This document shows, one piece after another, positions 34,242-44,352 of a DNA stretch of 51,607 bases. A model generated the notes under the pieces. It saw only the letters and a program-made list of their open reading frames with translations, did no database searches and was not told the DNA's origin. The stretch covers positions 1 through 51,607 of the forward strand of contig JWIT01000035.1 in assembly GCA_000949895.1 (NCBI GenBank), written 5' to 3'. The position numbers and the translations under genes are program-made. The stretch is from Agrobacterium arsenijevicii (GTDB lineage: Bacteria; Pseudomonadota; Alphaproteobacteria; Rhizobiales; Rhizobiaceae). Numbering within the stretch: the first letter of the stretch is position 1; each line of letters begins with the position of its first letter.

Positions 34242-34397
34242 ATGGACCTCTACCTGATTTTCGGGCCGACATGCACTGGAAAAACTGCGGCGGCGATAAC
34301 TCTCAGTGAGCACACTGGCATCCCGGTCTTGGCTTTGGACCGTATACAATGCTGCCCCCAACTTTCGACCGGGAGCGGACGGCCAATGGCTGCTGAA
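34242..34397 (+). pseudogene. ipt: 5' stub of a second ipt (cytokinin synthase) gene
   Basis: From ATG 34242 about 50 codons match Ipt: [20 protein letters not shown] then [19 protein letters not shown]. The P-loop GPTCTGKT and the substrate Asp-Arg region are intact, and the match to the complete ipt at 43294 is high but clearly not identical (Tyr4 for Arg4, several conservative changes). After codon ~50 the sequence becomes the antisense of the SDR gene's 3' end. About 190 codons are missing, so it cannot make cytokinin. It represents an old, diverged duplicate. Confidence 0.85.
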
Positions 34398-35337
34398 TAC
34401 ACAGCACCTCAATCTTTGGGACAAAAGCGTTGTTAGGACGCTCGATAGCCTGTCGAACAAGTTCAGCTATGTGCTCGGGCTGGATCTTACCATCATCCTC
34501 AATCTCATCAGTCCAAGCACTCATTTTTGTCGCCACATAGCCTGGGCATATTTCCATTGTTCTAACGCCGGACTCCCACCCAACATGCTGGGCTGTTTTC
34601 GTGAGACCTGAGAGGGCATGTTTTGTCATGTTGTAACCAACGAACGAGTTCAGAACCCGCTGGCCTGACATGGAGTTGATATTGACGATCCGGCCAGATC
34701 CACTTTTCGCGAGCTGAGGCAGGCACAGCATGATCATCCTCAGCGGAGCCCCAGCGTTGATCTTCCACTGTCTCTCAAGCTGCTCATAGTCAATTCCCTC
34801 CGCAAGCGCTACCCGTGTTCCATCCCCAGCATTGTTAACAAGGCCATCTATCCTCCCAAATTTTATCATGGCCGTCGATACCCACTCCTCCATCGTTTGG
34901 AGGTCCTCAGCTTCAAAACGTGCGAAGTGAAGAGATTCATTCTGAAACCCAAAAGTGGCTTCCAGTTTTTCCACGCTACGCGCTCCTAAGCTCAAACGAA
35001 AACCACGCCGCATCAGGTTGTCGACGATGGCCTTGTCTATGCCTCCAGATGCACCAGTGACCAAAATCACCCCGCTGTCTCTAGTGTGGACGTTCCAAGA
35101 TGAACCATCGAATTTGAAGTGGAGAACACACGCGTTACATCTTTGCATCGCGGTCAGCTCAACCCCGAGCAGTGTAGCAACTACTGAGAGTACACCGCCA
35201 TGAGAAACGAAAAGAATATTCGACCGGCGGGCATGAGTCAGTGCTCCCGCCACTCGAGCGGAAAAGAGGTCAGTTTTTTCACAATCAGGGTAATTTTCAA
35301 CAAACAAACATTTTCCGTGGACCGAGACCACCCTCAT
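34303..35337 (-). pseudogene. Truncated phosphoglycerate-mutase/SDR fusion resembling mannityl-opine reductase (mas1-like)
   Basis: 344 codons from the first ATG (MRVVSVHGKCLFVENYP); a TTG lies 9 codons upstream. Residues ~25-70 are only the second half of a histidine-phosphatase fold (FVSHGGVLSVVATLLG), so the first RHG half is absent. Then comes a short-chain dehydrogenase: VTGASGGIDKAIVDNL (NAD(P) site), VNNAG, NINSMSG and catalytic YNMTKHA. The C-terminal ~30 residues read antisense through the ipt stub. A PGM-plus-SDR architecture recalls Mas1, the reductase of mannopine synthesis on octopine/agropine T-DNAs, which would reduce a sugar-amino acid conjugate. Damaged at both ends; the SDR part might still fold. 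Confidence 0.6.
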
Positions 35338-35548
35338 GCATGCCAAAGTGGCGCTCGCCACCAATGAGAATTATTGTAAATCTGGCGCGAAATAACAGAG
35401 ATTTAACACGTCTAAAGTTATCTTCGAAATGTAGAAAATTACATATTTATTATAATGGACGACATACATCTCGAATAAAAAGATAGAATACGCGTGAACA
35501 CATTGATATATCGAAATTAATAAACATATTGTTTCAATTACGAGACTT

Positions 35549-36905
35549 TTATTTTGACGTTTCTATATTAAGATCCAAGTGTGGACTTAGATGAGAAACT
35601 TCACGATCGATTCCTTGATTTCGCCATTCCCAGATAGCCATTTCATCTTCAGGTCGATCTGAGATTACCCAGTCCGCAATTGTTGCCGAATTTCCTGGTG
35701 TTCCTTTTCTCCAACGTATGTGTTTCCGCTCGTCTGTCTCATGACGTCGGGCCCTGCCTGTTTTAATGTCGATGGAGAACTCACCCCGCTCGCCGGAATC
35801 CAGGAGGGCTGCGAAGTCATAACATCTAGTGACCGCAGCAAACTTCAGGTGAGGGCGTTTAGCTCTAATCATCGTATCCTCCTTGAGGTAATACGCGAGT
35901 CTCACTGCGGCTTGATCTGAATCGAAAGCCAACAAGACATCTTTATCGACAACTTGGCCCAGCAAATTTCTGGTCACCCCGGAGAAAACAACATGTGCCG
36001 CCACGATCCTCATGTCCTGCATTAGCATGGAATCAAACCAGGCTTTGCCTGCCAAATACAAATCATCGACTGTGGGTTCAGTAACTTGACGCAGACGGGC
36101 CAGTCGGCACAGTTCTTCAGGAAAAAGAGCGGGCATCAGGGCGATTGATTTCCTCCAAGCAGATGCGGGCTGGGCATTTAAAACTGCATCAACGAAGGCA
36201 CCGCCGTGTGGGTATTCAAATGTATAGAAAAGTACAACAACTCTTTGATGGTATTCCGGCCGGTGGCTAAGCCAAGCCACAATCACGTGAGCCTCGTAGT
36301 TCCTACCGTCTAGGAAAATGGTGGCATCTGAATTAGCCAAAAATACCTTGCTGAATATTTCAGTTAACAAAGGAATATGATCAATGGTTTCAAGATACTT
36401 GTCTTGTATTATCCCATTTGATACCTCTCGAATAATAACAGGTACATCCTTGATTTTTGATGAGTGAATTTCATTGAAAAGCTTATCTCCCAACTTTTCA
36501 GACACTCGCCAAGTGTTAAGATCATGAGAAACGATAGCTACATTATCTGAAGTTAAACAGACGTCCAACTCGCTCAGATTGCGTCCTCCTTGCCCGAGCG
36601 CGGCCAACAATGAGCTCGCGGTGCATTCTTGAATTCGTTTCCCTAAATTGAACATTCCTCTGTGCTCAATGACCTGTAAGGGCAGGTCTTCCTCGAGCCG
36701 CTCTAGAAGCCTTGGGACAGAATGGCGTGCGAGAACCTCGGGGGGAGTAACGTTTTCTGGTAGATCCCAATGGAGTGTCCAAGCCGGCCAAACGGTTCCT
36801 TCCACCTTGAGTGGCTTACGTTGACAAAGGACCTGCGCAAAAAAACGGGAGGTTACGACACGACATGGTGAGTAAAATATAAAGTACTCTTACATTCACA
36901 GCCAT
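35549..36905 (-). CDS. Agrocinopine synthase homologue, second copy (possibly spliced)
   Basis: An uninterrupted frame from 36805 back to 35549 gives 418 residues, but it opens at GTG, and coding similarity to the other copy continues upstream (QVLCQRKPLK). GDPD-like motifs: VIEHRGMFNLGKR, LSELDVCLTSDN and IVSHDLNTW; the metal-site Asp is in FLDGRNYEAH. Plant translation needs ATG. ATG GCT GTG AAT at 36905-36894 is in frame with the body only if 36833-36893 (GT...AG, 61 nt) is removed or one T of a seven-T run is lost. TATATA at 36991-36996 is ~86 bp upstream of that ATG, supporting it. It is close in position to nopaline 'gene a'. It is the only intact acs-type gene here. Confidence 0.8.
36833..36893 (-). 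other. Possible mini-intron in the second acs homologue
   Basis: On the minus strand the segment begins GTAAGAGTAC (a good plant donor), is T-rich in its first half, contains CGTAAC (branch-point-like) and ends GTTTTTTTGCGCAG. Removal joins ATG GCT GTG AAT to GTC CTT TGT CAA, giving MAVNVLCQRKP in frame. Unspliced, the ATG frame stops after 29 codons. At 61 nt it is close to the minimum for plant introns. Confidence 0.33.
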
Positions 36906-37418
36906 TTGCGAGCTAAAGCGAATTGCCGGGTGCACGGCGGGAATTGCAGCGATTTCGATCTAAAAGTGACAAGCAAAATTTGTCGTGGAGTATATAGATA
37001 TTGCCAAATGGAGTACTTAAATAATGCACAAATTCTGACAGTTTTAGCTAATATTTTATTGTGGGGCATAACTTAGCTGGAATCACTCCACGGATAATCA
37101 GTCATTGTTATTTTCGGCGTCAATTTGTCGGCCACTATCCGATTAGTTGCGGAAATCTTCAAATTTTCGACCTAACATCACACCTTTGTCGGTGTTTTCA
37201 GCGAAAGGCAGGCCCCATTTTTGAAAAATCCTCCATCAAGATAAATAGTTTAATAGGGTAAAAGGACGAAATACTTCGGTGTTGAGATTCGACTCAATTA
37301 ATTTCAAACCAATCCCGTGATTGATGCTATAGAGTCGCCCAATATAAGTGGCATTGAAGCGCGTTTAATTATTGACTGTGACTGAAATTTACATTCAAAA
37401 ATAAGTAACTAGTTCGAT
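36906..37418. promoter_or_regulatory. Divergent promoter region of the second acs homologue and gene 5
   Basis: TATATA at 36991-36996 serves the minus-strand acs homologue; AATATAAG at 37341-37348 stands ~75 bp before gene 5. The 66-codon frame at 37061 has no content. Confidence 0.5.
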
Positions 37419-38084
37419 ATGTATCACAGTCGACCGATATTCAACATTATCGACAGCTCGAATATACAAGATCGGCGTGAACTTAAACTCGTCCTACGTC
37501 ACACAGAGATTGCTTATCGCAGCTTTGCACAAGAGGATCTCATACCTGCTCAACGTTCCTGGATGAATTCCATCATTAATACTGATGTTCCCATTGATCC
37601 AGCTATAGATGAAGTGGTCAAGCGCTTTTGCGAAGTTGCTTGCTTGCCAGGCCCAGCAGGTATACCCCTGAATATTATACTCAATGATTCTCTAACGTAC
37701 GTTTATTGTTCGTTTCAAGCAATGCGAAAGTACGCACACAAGCGATTTTATGACGGCGTTTCCGACGAAGGCTTAGTCATCTCCACCGTTCCACCCTATG
37801 CGGAAGGAATAACAAAAGAAACTATGAGGTCGTGGCACAACAACGTCTGTCAGAATACAAGCAATGAAACACATGATTTGGATGCTTATATTGCTTTCCT
37901 TCCTACTTCGCTTCAAAATCCAAGTTTCTCGCATATGAAGATCGGCTGCGATAGCTTCTTAGCGCCATCCCGGGTTGATCCTTTCTGTGTTGAAATAATC
38001 GCGGTCGGCAAAGCCCTCTTTCATGATAACGGGCTGAAAAAGAACCCAAGGTGTGGTGGTCAATGGCTCCCACCTTCTTGTTGA
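37419..38084 (+). CDS. 5: Gene 5, plast-family protein linked to indole-3-lactate synthesis
   Basis: 221 residues from ATG 37419 (MYHSRPIFNIIDSSNIQDRR). Landmarks: AQRSWMNSII, LTYVYCSFQAMRKYAHKRFY, GLVISTVPPYAEGITKETMR, LDAYIAFLPTSLQ and VEIIAVGKALFHD. Position directly before the iaaH/iaaM block and sequence both fit gene 5. Published work links gene 5 to production of indole-3-lactate, an auxin antagonist, and to auxin-induced expression. The reaction cannot be read from motifs. The paralogue at 26342 shares the same PPYAEG motif. Confidence 0.88.
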   Translation: MYHSRPIFNIIDSSNIQDRRELKLVLRHTEIAYRSFAQEDLIPAQRSWMNSIINTDVPIDPAIDEVVKRFCEVACLPGPAGIPLNIILNDSLTYVYCSFQAMRKYAHKRFYDGVSDEGLVISTVPPYAEGITKETMRSWHNNVCQNTSNETHDLDAYIAFLPTSLQNPSFSHMKIGCDSFLAPSRVDPFCVEIIAVGKALFHDNGLKKNPRCGGQWLPPSC

Positions 38085-38588
38085 AGCGCTTGGTCTAATG
38101 CGCAGAGGTGTGTCAGCGGGGATGAAGCAACAGTGTCCGATTGTAACGAAATGTATCGATCCTATGTAATGATAATAAAATGCTGTAGCCAGCATTAAGA
38201 TAATCAGCGTATTTCCCATATGTACTATGAATTCTATGTTGTATTGTTGCGTGCTTTATGAGTGATAAATTATTTGCTAAAGATATATATGGTTAATATT
38301 TTTGGCTTGGGGCCCCTGTCTAATCTTTGAGCCGTTCTGGCGCTCAAAACAAATTGTAGGTGCAGCCTACGAAATTCTCTACTTTAATTTTATTTGGGAA
38401 TCTAATTCACTATTGAGTCAAAAGATAATGCGTATTCTATTCCGTGGAGACGCAATAACTGTAGAGTATATGTCAAGTAGCTGTTTTGATTTCGGGAACG
38501 ACAAGCCTGTCTGAAGAAATTTCTATCACATTCAGATAATGCTAACTGGAGTGCAGATTTATTAGACAATAAGTGGCGTGGCATACAG
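38085..38588. other. Converging 3' flanks of gene 5 and iaaH
   Basis: AT-rich, with ATAATAAAATGC (38170) and AATAAGTG/ATTTATTAGAC (38558-38572) words suited to polyadenylation on both strands. No gene. Confidence 0.5.
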
Positions 38589-39992
38589 CTAATTAAAAGC
38601 ATCGGGAAAGGAAGGAAAATTTATGGCTTTTTCTAATGCTGCCCCGATTGCTAACAGACGGTGGTCTGACCCCGCTAATCCATCAATTTCCATTCCAACA
38701 GGCAAGCGATCAGGTGTAAGGCAGGCAGGAAGGCTCAACCCAGGTAGGCCTGCGTTGCTGCTTGGGTCCACATTTCGCACGTAGATCTTGAAAGTGTTCA
38801 TCATTGAGCCATTGTGGATGACTGACGACTCCTGACCTATGGCTTTGGCCGCTAAGGGTGCAGTTGGGAAAAGGATTGCATCTAACTGATAGAGTCTGAA
38901 GTAATTCCGATAAGTGGCCTGGAGCCTTGGCCTGAAGGATTGACGCGCCAGTTCATATTCATCGTTGGAAATTTGATGCCCATCAATTTGCGCACTGACA
39001 ATGTTCGCTACATCGGGGCTACGAATTCCTTTGATAACGTCAGAAAAAGAAACTGTTCCCACAAAATCGTCGAGATACTTTTTTAGAGCGTGTGGAAATT
39101 CGTAAAGCGCAATTGGCAAACTTGCCCCACTATTCAGTTCCTCTAGGTGGGGGATGTCGGCTTCAACAAAGGTTACGCCTCTGTTGGCTAGCAAGCGAAT
39201 CGTCGTTTCAGCTGCGAAGGCCACATCAGCATCAAGGTCATCGTAAAAGTAGGTAGTGGGGAGGCCGATCCGAAGCCCCTTCAGCGGCATGGGTGAAATT
39301 TTCGCCGACCGTCCGGAAATCACCTGGTCGAGGATTATAACATCGGCTACGCACTGCGCTATGATTCCGGCGGTGTCCCGGGTGGGGCTGACCGGTATTA
39401 TCCGATCTCTTGGATATCGAGCAAGCGTCGGTCGAAATCCTACTACGCCACACAGGGCTGCGGGTAGGCGAACAGATGCACCGGTATCGGTGCCTATGCC
39501 GCCTAACATCAATCGGCTTGCCACCGCAGCAGCCACACCACCGCTTGAGCCTCCTGGTATCAGACTTGGATTCCACGGGTTCCGCACCGCACCGGTGGCA
39601 TAGTTGTTGCTCGTAATTCCAAACGATAACTCATGCATGTTTCCCGAGGCACCCGGCAGTGCTCCAGCTGAAAAAAGTCTTTCTGCGACGCGGGATGGTA
39701 TCTTTGGCAAGTGGTTTATCAGCGCCGGAGTAGCAGCGCTTGTAGGAAATATGCCGGTCGCGATGTTCGCCTTAAAACAGAGTGGAATGCCGCAAAGACC
39801 TAATCCGGCGTTTCCATGACGATCAATTTTTTTGGCGCTTCGCCGCAAGCCATCCCAGTCTGTAGCCAGAAGGGCATTTAATGGTTTTGCAGCTTGGCAA
39901 CGCGCTATCAGAGTTTCTACTAGTTCTAAGCAGGAGTAGTCTTTCCGTCTCAGGCGTTCTAGGGTTTGTGCTAACGAGGTAATGGGCACCAT
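38589..39992 (-). CDS. iaaH: IaaH, indole-3-acetamide hydrolase (auxin synthesis, step 2)
   Basis: 467 residues, usual length for Tms2. Amidase-signature enzyme with the Ser-Ser-Lys triad visible: Lys74 in CFKANIATG, Ser149/150 in PGGSSGGVAAAV and Ser173 in GTDTGASVRLPAA. It hydrolyses indole-3-acetamide to the auxin indole-3-acetate and ammonia in the transformed plant cell. It is divergent from iaaM across 337 bp; a minus-strand TATATTTAT at 40031-40039 lies ~40 bp before the ATG. No damage seen. Confidence 0.97.
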   Translation of the reverse strand: MVPITSLAQTLERLRRKDYSCLELVETLIARCQAAKPLNALLATDWDGLRRSAKKIDRHGNAGLGLCGIPLCFKANIATGIFPTSAATPALINHLPKIPSRVAERLFSAGALPGASGNMHELSFGITSNNYATGAVRNPWNPSLIPGGSSGGVAAAVASRLMLGGIGTDTGASVRLPAALCGVVGFRPTLARYPRDRIIPVSPTRDTAGIIAQCVADVIILDQVISGRSAKISPMPLKGLRIGLPTTYFYDDLDADVAFAAETTIRLLANRGVTFVEADIPHLEELNSGASLPIALYEFPHALKKYLDDFVGTVSFSDVIKGIRSPDVANIVSAQIDGHQISNDEYELARQSFRPRLQATYRNYFRLYQLDAILFPTAPLAAKAIGQESSVIHNGSMMNTFKIYVRNVDPSSNAGLPGLSLPACLTPDRLPVGMEIDGLAGSDHRLLAIGAALEKAINFPSFPDAFN

Positions 39993-40329
39993 TTTTCTGG
40001 TTTGGGGATTTCAGGGCCATTTCAGATTAAATAAATATACCGCTTGGACCCAAATTGCGCGATTATTGGAGGGAATTCCGCAATCACGGCGTATGATACT
40101 AATCATTGGAGGCACTAAGGTCGCTTTTTCAAACGGAAACAGTATTGTATCAATCAATATTCAACTTGATTGAGCGGCGAGGTGGACCTGCGTGAATATT
40201 GTATTAAAAAATGCCCAAATTGTCGCTTTCCATTGGGATGTCAATGAACAGTATGTTCCCCGATTTTCAACTTAAATAGAAACGGTTGATGTCGTTAGTT
40301 ATCTACACAAAGACCAATCTTTTCTAGCA
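39993..40329. promoter_or_regulatory. Bidirectional iaaH/iaaM promoter
   Basis: The 337 bp between the divergent auxin genes. It contains a TATATTTAT element for iaaH (40031-40039, minus) and TTAAATAGA for iaaM (40272-40280, plus), each about 40-55 bp from its ATG. The short frame at 39982-40173 overlaps these and is not a gene. Confidence 0.6.
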
Positions 40330-42597
40330 ATGTCAGCTTCAGCTCTCCTTGATAACCAGTGCGATCATTTCTCTACCAAAATGGTGGATCTGATAATGGT
40401 CGATAAGGCTGATGAATTGGACCGCAGGGTTTCCGATGCCTTCTCAGAACGTGAAGCTTCTAGGGGAAGGAGGATTACTCAAATCTCCGGCGAGTGCAGC
40501 GCTGGGTTAGCTTGCAAAAGGCTGGCCGACGGTCGCTTTCCCGAGATCTCAGCTGGTGAGAAGGTAGCAGCCCTCTCCGCTTACATCTATGTTGGCAAGG
40601 AAATTCTGGGGCGGATACTTGAATCGGAACCTTGGGCGCGAGCAAGAGTGAGTGGTCTCGTTGCCATCGACCTTGCACCATTTTGTATGGATTTCTCCGA
40701 AGCACAACTTCTCCAAACCCTGTTTTTGCTGAGCGGTAAAAGATGTGCATCCAGCGATCTTAGTCATTTCGTGGCCATTTCAATCTCTAAGACTGCCCGC
40801 TCCCGAACCCTGCAAATGCCGCCTTACGAGAAAGGCACGACGAAACGCGTTACCGGGTTTACCCTGACCCTTGAAGAGGCCGTACCATTTGACATGGTAG
40901 CTTATGGTCGAAACCTGATGCTGAAGGCTTCGGCAGGTTCCTTTCCAACAATTGACTTGCTCTATGACTACAGATCGTTTTTTGACCAATGTTCCGATAG
41001 TGGACGGATCGGCTTCTTTCCGGAAGATGTTCCTAAGCCAAAAGTGGCGATCATTGGCGCTGGCATTTCCGGACTCGTGGTGGCAAGCGAACTGCTTCAT
41101 GCTGGTGTAGACGATGTTACAATATATGAAGCAAGTGATCGGGTTGGAGGCAAGCTTTGGTCACATGCTTTCAAGGACGCTCCCAGCGTGGTGGCCGAAA
41201 TGGGGGCGATGCGATTTCCTCCTGCTGCATCGTGCTTGTTTTTCTTCCTCGAGCGGTACGGCCTGTCTTCGATGAGGCCGTTCCCAAATCCCGGCACAGT
41301 CGACACTAACTTGGTCTACCAAGGCCTCCGATACATGTGGAAAGCCGGGCAGCAGCCACCGAAGCTGTTCCATCGCGTTTACAGCGGTTGGCGTGCGTTC
41401 TTGAAGGACGGTTTCCATGAGGGAGATATTGTGTTGGCTTCGCCTGTTGCTATTACTCAAGCCTTGAAATCAGGAGACATTAGGCGGGCTCATGACTCCT
41501 GGCAAACTTGGCTGAACCGTTTCGGGAGGGAGTCCTTCTCTTCAGCGATAGAGAGGATCTTTCTGGGCACGCATCCTCCTGGTGGTGAAACATGGAGTTT
41601 CCCTCATGATTGGGACCTATTCAAGCTAATGGGAATAGGATCTGGCGGGTTTGGTCCAGTTTTTGAAAGCGGGTTTATTGAGATCCTTCGCTTGGTCATA
41701 AACGGATATGAAGAAAATCAGCGGATGTGCTCTGAAGGAATCTCAGAACTTCCACGTCGAATAGCCACTCAAGTGGTTAACGGTGTGTCTGTAAGCCAGC
41801 GTATACGCCATGTTCAAGTCAGGGCGATTGAGAAAGAAAAGACAAAAATAAAGATAAGGCTTAAGAGCGGGATATCTGAACTTTATGATAAGGTGGTGGT
41901 TACATCTGGACTCGCAAATATCCAACTCAGGCATTGTCTGACATGCGATACCACCATTTTTCGTGCACCAGTGAACCAAGCGGTTGATAACAGCCATATG
42001 ACAGGCTCGTCAAAACTCTTCCTGCTGACTGAACGAAAATTTTGGTTAGACCATATCCTCCCGTCCTGTGTCCTCATGGACGGGATCGCAAAAGCAGTGT
42101 ACTGCCTGGACTATGAGCCGCAGGATCCGAATGGTAAAGGTCTGGTGCTCATCAGTTATACATGGGAGGACGACTCCCACAAGCTGTTGGCGGTTCCCGA
42201 CAAAAAAGAGCGATTCTGTCTGCTGCGGGACGCAATTTCGAGATCTTTCCCGGCGTTTGCCCAGCATCTAGTTCCCGCCTGCGCTGATTACGACCAAAAT
42301 GTTGTTCAACATGATTGGCTTACAGACGAGAATGCCGGGGGAGCTTTCAAACTCAACCGGCGTGGCGAGGATTTTTATTCTGAAGAACTTTTCTTTCAAG
42401 CGCTGGACATGACTAATGATACCGGAGTTTACTTGGCGGGTTGCAGTTGTTCCTTCACCGGTGGATGGGTGGAGGGCGCTATTCAGACCGCGTGTAACGC
42501 CGTCTGTGCAATTATCCACAATTGTGGAGGTATTTTGGCAAAGGACAATCCTCTCGAACACTCTTGGAAGAGATATAACTACCGCAATAGAAATTAA
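40330..42597 (+). CDS. iaaM: IaaM, tryptophan 2-monooxygenase (auxin synthesis, step 1)
   Basis: 755 residues, as in Tms1. FAD-dependent amine-oxidase fold from ~238: VAIIGAGISGLVVASELL (dinucleotide site), EASDRVGGK and EMGAMRFPP; the C-terminal flavin motif is CSFTGGWVEGAIQTACNAV. It converts tryptophan to indole-3-acetamide, the IaaH substrate. The N-terminal ~235 residues are an extra domain with plast-like motifs in plast order (AYIYVGKEILGRIL, LSHFVAISI, PFDMVAYGRNLM), so the gene looks like a plast-monooxygenase fusion. It is divergent from iaaH. Confidence 0.97.
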   Translation: MSASALLDNQCDHFSTKMVDLIMVDKADELDRRVSDAFSEREASRGRRITQISGECSAGLACKRLADGRFPEISAGEKVAALSAYIYVGKEILGRILESEPWARARVSGLVAIDLAPFCMDFSEAQLLQTLFLLSGKRCASSDLSHFVAISISKTARSRTLQMPPYEKGTTKRVTGFTLTLEEAVPFDMVAYGRNLMLKASAGSFPTIDLLYDYRSFFDQCSDSGRIGFFPEDVPKPKVAIIGAGISGLVVASELLHAGVDDVTIYEASDRVGGKLWSHAFKDAPSVVAEMGAMRFPPAASCLFFFLERYGLSSMRPFPNPGTVDTNLVYQGLRYMWKAGQQPPKLFHRVYSGWRAFLKDGFHEGDIVLASPVAITQALKSGDIRRAHDSWQTWLNRFGRESFSSAIERIFLGTHPPGGETWSFPHDWDLFKLMGIGSGGFGPVFESGFIEILRLVINGYEENQRMCSEGISELPRRIATQVVNGVSVSQRIRHVQVRAIEKEKTKIKIRLKSGISELYDKVVVTSGLANIQLRHCLTCDTTIFRAPVNQAVDNSHMTGSSKLFLLTERKFWLDHILPSCVLMDGIAKAVYCLDYEPQDPNGKGLVLISYTWEDDSHKLLAVPDKKERFCLLRDAISRSFPAFAQHLVPACADYDQNVVQHDWLTDENAGGAFKLNRRGEDFYSEELFFQALDMTNDTGVYLAGCSCSFTGGWVEGAIQTACNAVCAIIHNCGGILAKDNPLEHSWKRYNYRNRN

Positions 42598-43293
42598 TCT
42601 ACGGATCCTGTTACAAGTATTGCACGTTTTATAAATTGCATATTAATGCAATCTTGATTTTTAACAACGAAGGTAATGGCGTAAAATAAAAAATGTATGT
42701 TATTGTATTGATCTTTCATGATGTTGAAGTGTGCCATAATATGATGATGTATAATTAAAATATTAACTGTCGCATTTATTGAAATGGCACTGTTATTTCA
42801 ACCATATCTTTGATTCTGTTACAATGACAACGACTGAAAAAAGTAAATAATAGACGCCGTTGTTAAAGAATTGCTATCATATGTGCCAAACTAGAGGGAA
42901 ATTTACGTCAATTGTGAAATAGTCGCCCTTATTTTGACGTCTCACCTAATCAAATATTACAAAAGATCTCACTCTGTCGCCAGCAATGGTGTAATCAGCG
43001 CAGACAAGTGGCAGTAAAGTGCGGAAAAACGTCCCCGAGTGGCATGAATAGCTGCCTCTGTATTGCTGATTTAGTCAGCCTTATTTGACTTAAGGGTGCC
43101 CTCGTTAGTGACAAATTGCTTTCAAGGAGACAGCCATGCCCCACACTTTGTTGAAAAACAAATTGCCCTTTGGGGAGACGGTAAAGCCAGTTGCTCTTCA
43201 ATAAGGAATCTCGAGGAGGCAATATAACCGCCTCTGGTAGTACACTTCTCTAATCCAAAAATCAATTTGTATTCAAGATACCGCAAAAAACTT
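42598..43293. promoter_or_regulatory. iaaM 3' flank and ipt promoter
   Basis: The first ~350 bp are very AT-rich (polyadenylation side of iaaM). CAATATAACC at about 43220-43229 gives a TATA ~70 bp before the ipt ATG. The minus frames at 42995 and 43122 are chance. Confidence 0.5.
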
Positions 43294-44016
43294 ATGGATC
43301 TGCGTCTAATTTTCGGTCCAACTTGCACAGGAAAGACGTCGACCGCGGTAGCTCTTGCCCAGCAGACTGGGCTTCCAGTCCTTTCGCTCGATCGGGTCCA
43401 ATGTTGTCCTCAGCTGTCAACCGGAAGCGGACGACCAACAGTGGAAGAACTGAAAGGAACGAGCCGTCTATACCTTGATGATCGGCCTCTGGTGAAGGGT
43501 ATCATCGCAGCCAAGCAAGCTCATGAAAGGCTGATGGGGGAGGTGTATAATTATGAGGCCCACGGCGGGCTTATTCTTGAGGGAGGATCTATCTCGTTGC
43601 TCAAGTGCATGGCGCAAAGCAGTTATTGGAGTGCGGATTTTCGTTGGCATATTATTCGCCACGAGTTAGCAGACGAGGAGACCTTCATGAACGTGGCCAA
43701 GGCCAGAGTTAAGCAGATGTTACGCCCTGCTGCAGGCCTTTCTATTATCCAAGAGTTGGTTGATCTTTGGAAAGAGCCTCGGCTGAGGCCCATACTGAAA
43801 GAGATCGATGGATATCGATATGCCATGTTGTTTGCTAGCCAGAACCAGATCACATCCGATATGCTATTGCAGCTTGACGCAGATATGGAGGATAAGTTGA
43901 TTCATGGGATCGCTCAGGAGTATCTCATCCATGCACGCCGACAAGAACAGAAATTCCCTCGAGTTAACGCAGCCGCTTACGACGGATTCGAAGGTCATCC
44001 ATTCGGAATGTATTAG
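43294..44016 (+). CDS. ipt: Ipt, adenylate isopentenyltransferase (cytokinin synthesis)
   Basis: 240 residues from ATG 43294 ([20 protein letters not shown]), the known length; a frame extension to 43267 lacks an ATG. P-loop GPTCTGKT (8-15) and Asp33-Arg34 in [11 protein letters not shown] belong to the IPT/DMATase active site; the C-terminus [17 protein letters not shown] is family-typical. It transfers an isoprenoid from DMAPP or HMBDP to AMP, the first step to zeatin, in the plant plastid. This is the only intact one of three ipt sequences in this T-DNA. Confidence 0.97.
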
Positions 44017-44352
44017 TTTGCACCAGCTCCGCGTCACACCTGTCTTCATTTGAATAAGATGTTCGCAATTGTTTTTAGCTTTGTCTTGTTGTGGCAGGGC
44101 GGCAAGTGCTTCAGACATCATTCTGTTTTCAAATTTTATGCTGGAGAACAGCTTCTTAATTCCTTTGGAAATAATAGACTGCGTCTTAAAATTACGATGT
44201 CTAGATATTGTCAGTACCGGAGCAATACTCCCCAATAGTGCCGTTTGAATCTTCCCCAGGTGCTGCGGCCGCCGGTCTTCCGGGGCGCGCCCCGGAAGAC
44301 CGGCGGCGCGTCATCGCCGATACTCCTTCCGATGGTCGGAAGGGGGATTTTG

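Noticed and set aside
44208..44238. Target-site duplication of the IS21 element
   Set aside because: Left (CCAATAG) and right (TTGACAG) flanks show no clear direct repeat.
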